Shown here piece by piece: positions 56,852 to 64,000 of a stretch of DNA of 64,000 nucleotides (position 1 is the stretch's first letter; every line of letters begins with the position of its first letter). The DNA is from Dyadobacter subterraneus (GTDB lineage Bacteria; Bacteroidota; Bacteroidia; Cytophagales; Spirosomataceae). The notes below the pieces were generated by a model. The model was not told the origin of the DNA and did not search any database. It saw nothing but the letters and a program-made list of their open reading frames with translations. A program made the translations under genes and the position numbers. The DNA lies in the NCBI RefSeq assembly GCF_015221875.1, contig NZ_JACYGY010000001.1, positions 2,582,501-2,646,500 of the forward strand, written 5' to 3'.

Positions 56852-58522
56852 ATGAAATTTAAAAATTCCAAAACCCTTGCTTTTCTTGCCTTTGCCGGAT
56901 TATTTTTTTCCTGCAAAAAAGAAGGTGAAAAATTTCCTGACGGTATTGAACACGTGATCGTTATTGGTGTTGACGGATTGAGTCCTGACGGTATCCAAAA
57001 ATCCAAATCGCCGATTATTCATGACATGATTGCCAATGGCAGCGTGAAATGGAATGTTCGTACGGTTTTGACTTCCAGCAGCAGCCAGAACTGGGCTTCC
57101 ATGATTTCGGGAGCAGGGCCGGAGCAGCACGGCGTTATCAATAATGACTGGGAAATGGATGATCATAGTCTGCCGCCCATTGTGCAGGAAGCGGACGGTC
57201 GTTTTCCAACCATTTTCAGTGTGCTTCACCGCGAAAAACCTGAGGTTGAAATTGGTACGGTCTATCACTGGGATGGTTTTGGAAGATTATTTCAAAAAAG
57301 TGCCGTCAATTATGACAAACGCTTTTCCACGGAAGATTCAACCGCAACGGATTTCATTCGGTATATCAAAGAGAAAAAACCTGTGCTTGGTTTTGTTCAT
57401 TTCGATCACGTTGATCATGCCGGTCACCACGGAGGTCATGGTTCTGCCGAATATTATCAGGCTGTTGCGAAAACGGATTCTCTGGTCGGTCAGATACTGA
57501 AAGGAATTAAAGATGCCGGCATTGAAGAAAATACGCTGGTAATAATCTGGGCGGATCACGGTGGAATTGGTTACGGACATGGCGGTGCCACACCTCAGGA
57601 AGCTGAAATTGCCGGAATTTTTTATGGCAAGGATGTAAAAAAAGGCTACAAAATTGAGCAGCAGGTTTACACTTATGATCTGGCTGCTACCATTGCTTTT
57701 GCGTTAAAAGTAACGCCTCCGTATGCATGGATTGGCCGGCCGGTAAAACCAGTTTTTGAAGGATTTTCAGAACCTGAAAATCTCTATCTCGGAGAAAAAA
57801 CAGTCGCCCAGCCCGTAATTTATCCTGATCGCAAATTGTATCAGCAAGCCGGCGGATTGTACACAACAGAAACGGCAACGGTAAAGATTGATACAAAAGC
57901 AGAAAAAGGAGTGACGCGGTATACTACTGATGGATCGGACCCGAAAAACTCTTCTCCGGTTTACAAAGAGCCGTTTACTGTAAACAAGACAACTGTTGTA
58001 AAAGCAAAAAGTTATGATGAGAAAGGAAACGCAAGTTTACTTTCAACTGCTTATTTCCGTCTCGTAAAACCCGGACAAGGAAACGGGTTGACGACTACTT
58101 TCTATCAGGGAAAAGATCTGACCAAAATTCCTGTGTTCTCGACCTTAAAAAAAGGTTCTTCATGGACAAGTCCTGAATTTAATATCAACCGTGACCAGAT
58201 TAATGGCATGGTTGAAAAGGATAATTTCAGCTTTGCATTACAGTTTTCAGGTTTCATCCAGATTGATACGCCGGGTAAATATACTTTTTCAACCCAGTCG
58301 GATGATGGCAGTAAACTTTATATTGACGGAAAGGAAATTGTCGATAATGATGGAAATCATGGTGTTCAGGAAGAAACAGGCTCTGCTGAACTGACTGCGG
58401 GAAAACACGCGATCCGGGTTGACTATTACAATAACGGAGGAGGATTCTGGCTCGATACTTTTTACAAAGGTCCGGGCATAGCCAAGCAGCTGATTCCTGC
58501 CGACAAACTTTTTACAAAATAA
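56852..58522 (+). CDS. Secreted phosphodiesterase/alkaline-phosphatase superfamily lipoprotein with chitobiase-like and PA14 modules
   Basis: A 556-residue surface lipoprotein (signal FAGLFFSCKKE). Residues about 32-310 form a type I phosphodiesterase/nucleotide pyrophosphatase domain. Asp41 lies in VIGVDGLSPDG, the nucleophile Ser/Thr in TSSSSQNWASMISG, and the metal ligands in FDHVDHAGHHGGHG and WADHGGIGYGHGG; all are intact. A chitobiase/FN3-like domain follows (about 345-405, RYTTDGSDPKNSSPVYKEPF), then a PA14 domain (about 415-550, YTFSTQSDDGSKLYIDGKE). Members split phosphodiesters or phosphonate esters. Here it probably frees phosphonate groups from glycans or lipids outside the cell. 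A GTG one codon earlier is rejected. Confidence 0.88.
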   Translation: MKFKNSKTLAFLAFAGLFFSCKKEGEKFPDGIEHVIVIGVDGLSPDGIQKSKSPIIHDMIANGSVKWNVRTVLTSSSSQNWASMISGAGPEQHGVINNDWEMDDHSLPPIVQEADGRFPTIFSVLHREKPEVEIGTVYHWDGFGRLFQKSAVNYDKRFSTEDSTATDFIRYIKEKKPVLGFVHFDHVDHAGHHGGHGSAEYYQAVAKTDSLVGQILKGIKDAGIEENTLVIIWADHGGIGYGHGGATPQEAEIAGIFYGKDVKKGYKIEQQVYTYDLAATIAFALKVTPPYAWIGRPVKPVFEGFSEPENLYLGEKTVAQPVIYPDRKLYQQAGGLYTTETATVKIDTKAEKGVTRYTTDGSDPKNSSPVYKEPFTVNKTTVVKAKSYDEKGNASLLSTAYFRLVKPGQGNGLTTTFYQGKDLTKIPVFSTLKKGSSWTSPEFNINRDQINGMVEKDNFSFALQFSGFIQIDTPGKYTFSTQSDDGSKLYIDGKEIVDNDGNHGVQEETGSAELTAGKHAIRVDYYNNGGGFWLDTFYKGPGIAKQLIPADKLFTK

Positions 58523-58537
58523 CAAGTGACTATTCCT

Positions 58538-58568
58538 AAACAACCCGGGGCGAAAGTCCCGGGTTAAT
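58538..58568 (+). terminator. Hairpin after the phosphodiesterase gene
   Basis: AACCCGGG (58542-58549) pairs with CCCGGGTT (58558-58565) around an 8-nt loop, then AATTTAAT. It separates the SusCD-phosphodiesterase unit from the PLP-enzyme/transporter unit. Confidence 0.8.
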
Positions 58569-58614
58569 TTAATATCTTGGATAACAATTCTGATCCGGTG
58601 AAATTTTTATTAAA

Positions 58615-59982
58615 ATGAGTGAAAAACAACACAACAGAACCGAAGGAGACATTAATCTGACCTCAGAAAGAAGCAACTGGTATGCTGTAATTAAGGATAC
58701 AGACACGCTTTCTTATCTTGAAGAGGATGCAGAATATTTTTTACACCAGGCTTTGTCAACACCTTGTCTGGACGTTCTGGCTTCTTGCGAAGGGATTTAT
58801 CTGACTGATATTCAGGGTAAAAAGTACATGGATTTCCACGGCAATAATGTGCATCAGGTTGGGTACCGGAATCCTTATGTTCTTGACAAAATCAAAGCGC
58901 AGCTGGATGTTCTTCCTTTTTCACCAAGACGATATACCAACGTTCCTGCCATTGAACTGGCAAAAAAACTTGGGTCCTTATTACCAGGTGATTTAAAGCG
59001 GGTTTTGTTCGCTCCGGGCGGTACTTCTTCTATCAGTATGGCGCTTAAACTGGCGCGGATTGTAACTGGAAAACATAAAATTATTTCGCTTTGGGATTCA
59101 TTTCACGGCGCATCGCTTGACGCAATTTCTGCCGGCGGGGAGCTGGATTTCCGTAAAGATATGGGGCCGCTTATGCCAGGAGTTGAAAGAATTCCGCCTC
59201 CGATGAGGTACCGCGGTCCTTTCGTTTCATCGGGCAATGGTGATATGGCTTATGCTGATTATCTGGAATATGTGATTGAAAAAGAAGGAGATATCGGAGC
59301 CTTTGTCATTGAAACAATAAGAAATACCGACGTTCAGATTCCGTCTCAGGCATATTGGGACCGGGTTCGGGAAATTTGTACCCGTCATAATGTGCTGCTG
59401 ATTTTGGATGAAATTCCGATCGCATTTGGCCGTACCGGTAAAATGTTTGCCTTTGAAAATTATGGTTTTGAGCCGGATATTATTTGTCTTGGTAAAGGCC
59501 TTGGGGCAGGAGTAATGCCTATGGCAGCCATCGTTGCGCGTGAAAGCTATAATGTAGCCGGAAGTATTTCTCTTGGGCATTTCACACATGAAAAAAGTCC
59601 ATTAGGGAGTGTAGCGGCGCTTGCAATGCTCGAATTTATTGAACAAAATAATATACTTGAAAAAGTGCAGGATGATGCACTTTTTATGCAGGAAGAAATT
59701 GCTAAACTGGCTGAAAAATTCCCACTGATCGGAGATATCCGCGGCATAGGGCTTCTTTGGGGAATTGAATTGGTAAAGGATAAAGAAACGAGAGAAAAAG
59801 CCGTCCGTGAAGCAGAAATTGTCATGTACGAATGTCTGAAAAATGGAATGAGTTTTAAGGTTTCCCAGGGCAATGTTTTGCAGCTTTCACCACCCTTAAC
59901 AATTACGCGTGACGAGTTGCAGCAAGCATTACAGATTTTGGAAAATGCACTTGAAGTAGCCTCTTTGGTAGAAAAATATTAA
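58615..59982 (+). CDS. Class III aminotransferase-fold PLP enzyme, PbfA-like (R-hydroxy-aminoethylphosphonate ammonia-lyase) candidate
   Basis: A 455-residue PLP enzyme of fold type I, class III. The PLP lysine is about Lys294 (IICLGKGLGAG), Asp265 lies in LILDEIPIAFGRTG, and the phosphate loop is FAPGGTSSISMALKLAR. The segments MDFHGNNVHQVGYRNP, LPFSPRRYTN and ISLWDSFHGASLDAISAGGE look like the phosphonate-linked subgroup that removes ammonia from (R)-1-hydroxy-2-aminoethylphosphonate to give phosphonoacetaldehyde. The alternative is a plain aminoethylphosphonate or omega-amino acid transaminase. The neighbouring HAD and FAD genes support a phosphonate role. It is cotranscribed with the DUF5690 gene 16 nt later. 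Confidence 0.82.
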   Translation: MSEKQHNRTEGDINLTSERSNWYAVIKDTDTLSYLEEDAEYFLHQALSTPCLDVLASCEGIYLTDIQGKKYMDFHGNNVHQVGYRNPYVLDKIKAQLDVLPFSPRRYTNVPAIELAKKLGSLLPGDLKRVLFAPGGTSSISMALKLARIVTGKHKIISLWDSFHGASLDAISAGGELDFRKDMGPLMPGVERIPPPMRYRGPFVSSGNGDMAYADYLEYVIEKEGDIGAFVIETIRNTDVQIPSQAYWDRVREICTRHNVLLILDEIPIAFGRTGKMFAFENYGFEPDIICLGKGLGAGVMPMAAIVARESYNVAGSISLGHFTHEKSPLGSVAALAMLEFIEQNNILEKVQDDALFMQEEIAKLAEKFPLIGDIRGIGLLWGIELVKDKETREKAVREAEIVMYECLKNGMSFKVSQGNVLQLSPPLTITRDELQQALQILENALEVASLVEKY

Positions 59983-59998
59983 TTGAAAATACCGGATT

Positions 59999-61300
59999 AT
60001 GCGAGTGAAGAAAGCGTTGTTAAGCTCAAATACGTTATTTGTTATCTGGTCCATCGTAGCGTCTTTTGGTGCTTATTTTTGTATGTATGCTTTCAGAAAA
60101 CCCTTTAATTCAGGCCTTTATCAGGGGCTGGAACTTTGGGGGATTGGGTATAAATCAGTTTTGATACTGGCTCAGGTTGCGGGTTATACTTTGTCCAAAT
60201 TTGCAGGAATCAAAGTCATTTCGGAATTAAAGGCATCTGACCGGGTTAAGCTTATCATTCTGCTGATTCTGGTTGCTGAGGTTGCACTATTATTTTTTGG
60301 CATCGTTCCTTATCCTTATAATTTCGTTTTTCTATTTATTAACGGCTTGCCGCTGGGCATGGTTTACGGTGTTGTTTTTAGTTTTCTCGAAGGTCGCAGG
60401 TTTACAGAGATGATTGCTCTGGGATTAAATATCAGTATAATAGCAGCTTCCGGGATACTCAAAACCATATATCTGGAAGTGCATCACTGGCTGCCCGCCA
60501 TTGGTGAATTCTGGATGCCGTTTTTGATGGGATTATTATTTCTTCCGTTTTTTCTGTTTTTTGTCTGGATGCTTCATGTGATGCCTGCACCCACGAAAGA
60601 GGATGTTTTACTTCGCACGGAAAGAGAGCCAATGACCGATGCGGATAAAAAGAATGCCTTGAAAGAATATGGTTTTCCGGTATTGTGTATCCTGGTTTGT
60701 TACGCGCTGTTGATCGTTGGGCGAGACTTTCGGGATAATTTTACCATTGAAATCTGGAATGAAATTTCGGTAGGCTGGGTAAGTTCTGTTTTATCAAAAA
60801 CAGAAATGACAACCGGATTTATAGTACTGATTGTAGTAGCAAGTCTGGCTTTTATCAAAAATAACCTGATCGGTTTTCGGATGACAAATCTTGTCATCTT
60901 TGCCGGCGTAATCATGAGTGGCGTTTCAAGTTTGCTTTTCGAAATGCATCTGATCAGCGGTTTATACTGGATGATGACGATCGGAACAGGAATGTTTCTG
61001 GGATTTACAGTAATTCAGTCTGCTCTCTTTGATCGCATGATTGCCTTATTCAGGATCCGAGCCAATGCCGGTTTTTTTGTCTATATGTGCGAAAGTATCG
61101 GATATCTGGGCAGTGCCGGATTGTTGTTATTCAAGGAGATATTTATGAAGCAGTTAAGCTGGTCAAAAGTACTGATTCAGTTTACTTATCTGCAAGCTGC
61201 GGTTAGTCTTACTTTGCTGATATGCGGCAATTTATACCTTGAAAGACACCGAAGAAAATTGAAGAAAAAGGAAAAAGAAAAATTATTATTTGTTGCCTGA
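59999..61300 (+). CDS. DUF5690 / MFS-like multi-helix membrane transporter
   Basis: A 433-residue inner-membrane protein with about 12 predicted helices in two halves of six (about 13-200 and 225-425). The MFS-like RKPFNSGLYQGLELWGIGYK sits after helix 1, and FVFLFINGLPLGMVYGVVFS forms helices 4-5. It fits the DUF5690 family of Bacteroidota, whose cargo is unknown. Its place directly behind the PLP enzyme and at the end of the cluster suggests it brings the phosphonate from the periplasm to the cytoplasm. Confidence 0.82.
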   Translation: MRVKKALLSSNTLFVIWSIVASFGAYFCMYAFRKPFNSGLYQGLELWGIGYKSVLILAQVAGYTLSKFAGIKVISELKASDRVKLIILLILVAEVALLFFGIVPYPYNFVFLFINGLPLGMVYGVVFSFLEGRRFTEMIALGLNISIIAASGILKTIYLEVHHWLPAIGEFWMPFLMGLLFLPFFLFFVWMLHVMPAPTKEDVLLRTEREPMTDADKKNALKEYGFPVLCILVCYALLIVGRDFRDNFTIEIWNEISVGWVSSVLSKTEMTTGFIVLIVVASLAFIKNNLIGFRMTNLVIFAGVIMSGVSSLLFEMHLISGLYWMMTIGTGMFLGFTVIQSALFDRMIALFRIRANAGFFVYMCESIGYLGSAGLLLFKEIFMKQLSWSKVLIQFTYLQAAVSLTLLICGNLYLERHRRKLKKKEKEKLLFVA

Positions 61301-61315
61301 TTGCAACAATATTTT

Positions 61316-61357
61316 GCGGCCGAAGTATCTGTTTAGAGAAATATATACTTCGGCCAT
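61316..61357 (+). terminator. Hairpin terminator at the end of the phosphonate locus
   Basis: GGCCGAAGTAT (61318-61328) pairs with ATACTTCGGCC (61345-61355). It closes the locus and lies between convergent genes. Confidence 0.85.
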
Positions 61358-61397
61358 TTCATTCAGGCAATTTTGAAAATTCAAAAGTCAGTATTTA

Positions 61398-61865
61398 TTA
61401 TGGTAATACTGCGGCCCGTTGATTACTAATAAAAGCTATTCTTGTCACAGCAGTTTTAAAATCAGGCTTTTGCAGTTCCAGATTTTTTCCCTGATAACAG
61501 ACCAAAGTGGCCGCGTTGGGACTTTGGTATTTCACAATTTCAACAGATTTTATTTCCCCGGGAATGTTCGCACCATACCAGTGTACGTCCTCTTTTTGTG
61601 ACCAGGTTACAAGCGAAAGTTCGGAACCGGCCGGATATTTATGATCTTTGGAATTTCTCGCATATTCAACCGCGATATCATTGCCATATAAGGTAGCCAT
61701 GGTTTTTTCTTTTGTATTAACCATGGAGGTCAGTACTTTTCCTTCCAAAACGCTGGAAATCTTTGTGCTATCAGAGAGAGAAGCGCTTTCATTGTATGAG
61801 TTTTCTTTTGAACAACCCGTCAAAATAAGTAAGGTAAGAAAGCCTGGTATCGTCAGATTTTTCAT
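61398..61865 (-). CDS. Small lipoprotein of unknown function
   Basis: A 155-residue lipoprotein (signal FLTLLILTGCSKE, Cys near 18) in the same direction as, and 2 nt after, the heme protein upstream. The mature part has a WSQKEDVHWYGANIPGEIKS stretch and mixed beta-like segments. I recognise no family. The tight spacing suggests it works with the cytochrome P460/heme protein in the envelope. Confidence 0.7.
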   Translation of the reverse strand: MKNLTIPGFLTLLILTGCSKENSYNESASLSDSTKISSVLEGKVLTSMVNTKEKTMATLYGNDIAVEYARNSKDHKYPAGSELSLVTWSQKEDVHWYGANIPGEIKSVEIVKYQSPNAATLVCYQGKNLELQKPDFKTAVTRIAFISNQRAAVLP

Positions 61866-61867
61866 GA

Positions 61868-62824
61868 TTATTTGGGTTGAAGGTGAAGTGGCATTGTAAA
61901 AACAAAATCATTATCCTTCACAGGACGGTGGCAATTAATACATTCCTGGGTAAACGTTTCGTTTTTACCATAAGGGGTCAGCTGCATTCCCTTCCATCTG
62001 GCCCATCCCCATCCAGCCGTTTTCTGGTATTTGTTGTCATCTTTAATCATAAATTCTACCTGCTTAAAGGCGCCAGTCTGCACTTTTCCTGTTGAATCGA
62101 TTAATTCATCCCAGGCAATTTTGGCAAAAGTCGCACCGTTGGGCCAGGGATTTATATGGTTTTCTTTAATTGCTTTCACGGCAATATCGTTCGCTACGAT
62201 AACCCGCATCGTCCCGTTATCAAAACGATCAGAAGTACTTATTGCTTTCCAGTTTTTAAAATCCGGAATGTATTCAATGCCGTTTGGTGCAGGTTTTACT
62301 TTGGCAGATTTAGTACCAGTCCATTCATCATATTGGTGGTTCGCAGCATTTACCAGGGAAGTGTCCGAAGTTTTAAAAGAAACAAGACTGGTTATATAAC
62401 TTTTCAAAATTAAAATCTCGGCAGCAGATAATTTAGCTTCGCGATGAAGTGCAGCATATTGTTTCAGCGGCATTGCGCCCAATGAAATCTGGTTGAAGGC
62501 TTCAAACAGTTTTGCCTTTTGATCTCCGGGAGCCAGACTGTCCCAATGAGAAAAATTTAAAACATGCCGGGCATCTTTAACATCTTTCGCTACCATCCAG
62601 GAAGCAGGAGCAATTTTGTCAAACCATAATAACTGCGTTTCGTTGGAGTGACAATCATAACAGGCTTTTTTTAAAATTACCTGCACGTCGTGTGGAGCAA
62701 TTATATTTTCTGTAACGGGAGGATTTTCAATTCCGGGCCGTACAAACTGAATTCCAATAACCGCAGCCAAAAGAACACCGGTTATTAAAAATTTGTGTTT
62801 GGTGACAAAGTTTTGTGAATGCAT
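61868..62824 (-). CDS. Heme-binding domain plus cytochrome P460 domain protein
   Basis: A 318-residue envelope protein with one N-terminal membrane anchor (FLITGVLLAAVIGIQFV). A Haem_bd domain follows with the heme motif CYDCHSNETQLLWF (about 53-66). The second half matches cytochrome P460: DRFDNGTMRVIVANDIA, NPWPNGATFAKIAW, GWGWARWKG and the C-terminal heme motif ECINCHRPVKDNDFVFTMP (about 294-312). The lysine cross-link of true P460 cannot be assigned with certainty; Lys in FAKIAW is a candidate. P460 proteins oxidise hydroxylamine or handle NO. The natural electron partner is unknown. Confidence 0.88.
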   Translation of the reverse strand: MHSQNFVTKHKFLITGVLLAAVIGIQFVRPGIENPPVTENIIAPHDVQVILKKACYDCHSNETQLLWFDKIAPASWMVAKDVKDARHVLNFSHWDSLAPGDQKAKLFEAFNQISLGAMPLKQYAALHREAKLSAAEILILKSYITSLVSFKTSDTSLVNAANHQYDEWTGTKSAKVKPAPNGIEYIPDFKNWKAISTSDRFDNGTMRVIVANDIAVKAIKENHINPWPNGATFAKIAWDELIDSTGKVQTGAFKQVEFMIKDDNKYQKTAGWGWARWKGMQLTPYGKNETFTQECINCHRPVKDNDFVFTMPLHLQPK

Positions 62825-62992
62825 AATTTAGAAGAATACAGTACGCAGGTGAATTGATAAGATATCAAAGAAAATCAACAAAGACCAGCTTTTGGAGAAT
62901 TAGTCAATAGTTTCATAATCAGGAAGAAAAAAATATCCCGGTTAAATTCCAAAAATTTAATCATTTTTAGGATGGGAGTTTGCAACAAATTT

Positions 62993-63000
62993 TACCTTTG
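62993..63000 (+). promoter_or_regulatory. -7 promoter element before the ECF sigma gene
   Basis: TACCTTTG matches TAnnTTTG exactly. The upstream element is weak (TTTTAG, about 22-28 nt before). It would give a leader of about 130 nt. Confidence 0.35.
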
Positions 63001-63135
63001 CTGGCGTAGTGTTGAAAAAGAGGGAAATTTTTGCAAGATTTTAAGTAGAATAATTGCAATAAAAAATATTACTTTGTTGAAGTAATCGTTTAGTAAACAA
63101 AAGAGTCAGATTATCTGGTAGTGAACCAATTGGTA

Positions 63136-63723
63136 ATGATAGATTACAAAAAACCATCCGAAACAGATTTAATTGAGGGTTTGAGAGTGGGAGACAGGGA
63201 TGCCTTTACTATCATTTATAAAGAATACTGGTACAGAATGTTTACGGTAGCGAACCGCAAACTGCAAAACCGCGAACTGGCTGAGGAGCTTATCCAGGAT
63301 ATTTTTACAAGATTATGGAAGGAAAGAGAAACAATCCGGATTACACAGCTGGATTTTTATCTTTTTTCGGCTGTTCGTTATGAGGTTATTGACCAGATTC
63401 GTGCAGCTGGCAGACAAAATACTTATGCTGAGTATTACAAAGCATTCGCTTCTTTTGAAGATTTGAATACTGAGAATACCGTTGTTTTTAATGATCTGGT
63501 ACAAATGATCGATAAGGGACTGGAAATCCTTCCTGAAAAAACAAGAGAAGTTTTTAAGCTATGCCGCCTTCAAAACTGGTCATTAGCTAAAATTGCAAGC
63601 CATCTGGATCTTTCCGAGAAGGCCGTAGAATATCATCTTACAAAAGCCACCAAGTCCATCCGGATTTACCTGAAAGAAGTGCTGATTTCACTTTTGCTTT
63701 TGGGAATTTCATTCTGGCACTAA
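63136..63723 (+). CDS. RNA polymerase ECF sigma factor
   Basis: A 195-residue sigma-70 family factor. Region 2 runs from residues 5-80 (LRVGDRDAFTIIYKEYWYRM, LAEELIQDIFTRLWKERE). Region 4 lies at about 115-175 (LPEKTREVFKLCRLQNWSLA, KIASHLDLSEKAVEYHLTKA). It is the Bacteroides-type ECF that usually pairs with FecR anti-sigma and SusCD genes. A GTG five codons earlier (63121) is possible; ATG 63136 is preferred. Confidence 0.93.
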   Translation: MIDYKKPSETDLIEGLRVGDRDAFTIIYKEYWYRMFTVANRKLQNRELAEELIQDIFTRLWKERETIRITQLDFYLFSAVRYEVIDQIRAAGRQNTYAEYYKAFASFEDLNTENTVVFNDLVQMIDKGLEILPEKTREVFKLCRLQNWSLAKIASHLDLSEKAVEYHLTKATKSIRIYLKEVLISLLLLGISFWH

Positions 63724-63920
63724 CAATAGGGTCCTTTCTGATCAAGCTAAATAAATTTTATAGTACTATTTGAAGTTTATTCAGTCACTTGTGTCTGTAT
63801 CATATAAACTTTTGAAGAATAAATAAAATCATTTAGGGTAAATGTGAAGTTGTGCGGCTTGTTAGTATAGTTCAGCTATGACCTTACCCTATTGATTTTA
63901 AAAAGCAAAGTATTTGTCAC

Positions 63921-64000
63921 ATGTCAGATCGAGAAATTCAGGAACTCCTTTTACGTTACCGACAGGGAAATTGTACTGCCGATGAAATCATGAGGATTCA
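63921..64000 (+). CDS. FecR-type anti-sigma factor, N-terminus (partial)
   Basis: The first 26 codons read MSDREIQELLLRYRQGNCTA and then DEIMRI at the window edge. This is the standard start of FecR-family anti-sigma proteins in Bacteroidota (a short helical domain that binds the ECF factor), and it follows the ECF gene as expected. The gene continues beyond the window. Confidence 0.8.
   Translation, partial: MSDREIQELLLRYRQGNCTADEIMRI

Noticed and set aside
63724..63920. TAGGGTAA / TTACCCTA inverted pair between the sigma and FecR genes
   Set aside because: The arms are only 8 bp and about 50 nt apart, so chance is likely; no T run or other support was seen.

Overview
The window is a Bacteroidota chromosome segment, most likely Cytophagales and close to Dyadobacter or Spirosoma. 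The pointers are the rRNA sequence, AT-rich intergenic DNA, TAnnTTTG-type promoter cores, a SusC/SusD pair, several TonB-plug or carboxypeptidase-like proteins, MacB/FtsX-type permeases of the Bacteroidota kind, LytTR two-component genes and many lipoprotein signals. The genus is an inference.

Layout. Positions 1-3950 hold the 3' end of a 16S gene, a short spacer without tRNAs, a full 23S gene and a disordered 5S region: one normal 5S flanked by two 5S-like copies carrying GC-rich insertions. Positions 4200-10000 hold a cation efflux protein, a broken LuxR-type gene, a hydroxyisobutyrate dehydrogenase-like enzyme, a tiny membrane ORF beside an inverted-repeat element, an aldo/keto reductase with an AraC regulator, and a VOC protein. 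Positions 10190-14840 hold a LytS/LytTR two-component pair followed by a DUF3500 lipoprotein and a HupE/UreJ-like membrane protein; paired direct repeats at a 21-bp pitch lie between them. Positions 14900-29400 hold an ester cyclase, an AraC regulator, a PQQ dehydrogenase with an internal cytochrome c, a MarR-GNAT/DUF2000 cluster, a DUF72 protein, a GAF histidine kinase, a fatty acid desaturase, a quinone oxidoreductase, a MacB-like permease and a Crp/Fnr regulator. Positions 29400-49320 hold a large MG2/plug protein, an SDR, a 2OG-Fe(II) oxygenase, a PadR-permease pair, a 1453-aa hybrid kinase, a TPR protein, a methyltransferase, a 1226-aa phosphoesterase-like/beta-barrel protein and a PhzF protein.

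The most interesting region is 49800-61300, which reads as a phosphonate utilisation locus built like a polysaccharide utilisation locus. It encodes a phosphonatase-like HAD hydrolase, an FAD amine oxidoreductase of the type recurrently linked to phosphonate genes, SusC, SusD, a secreted phosphodiesterase-superfamily lipoprotein with chitobiase-like and PA14 modules, a class-III-aminotransferase-fold enzyme resembling the hydroxy-aminoethylphosphonate ammonia-lyase PbfA, and a 12-TM transporter-like DUF5690 protein. The model is that the surface enzyme frees a phosphonate head group from a lipid or glycan, SusCD and the inner-membrane protein import it, the PLP or FAD enzyme makes phosphonoacetaldehyde, and the HAD enzyme cleaves the C-P bond. 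The window closes with a heme/cytochrome P460 pair and an ECF sigma factor followed by the start of a FecR-type anti-sigma gene, probably the front of another SusCD locus.
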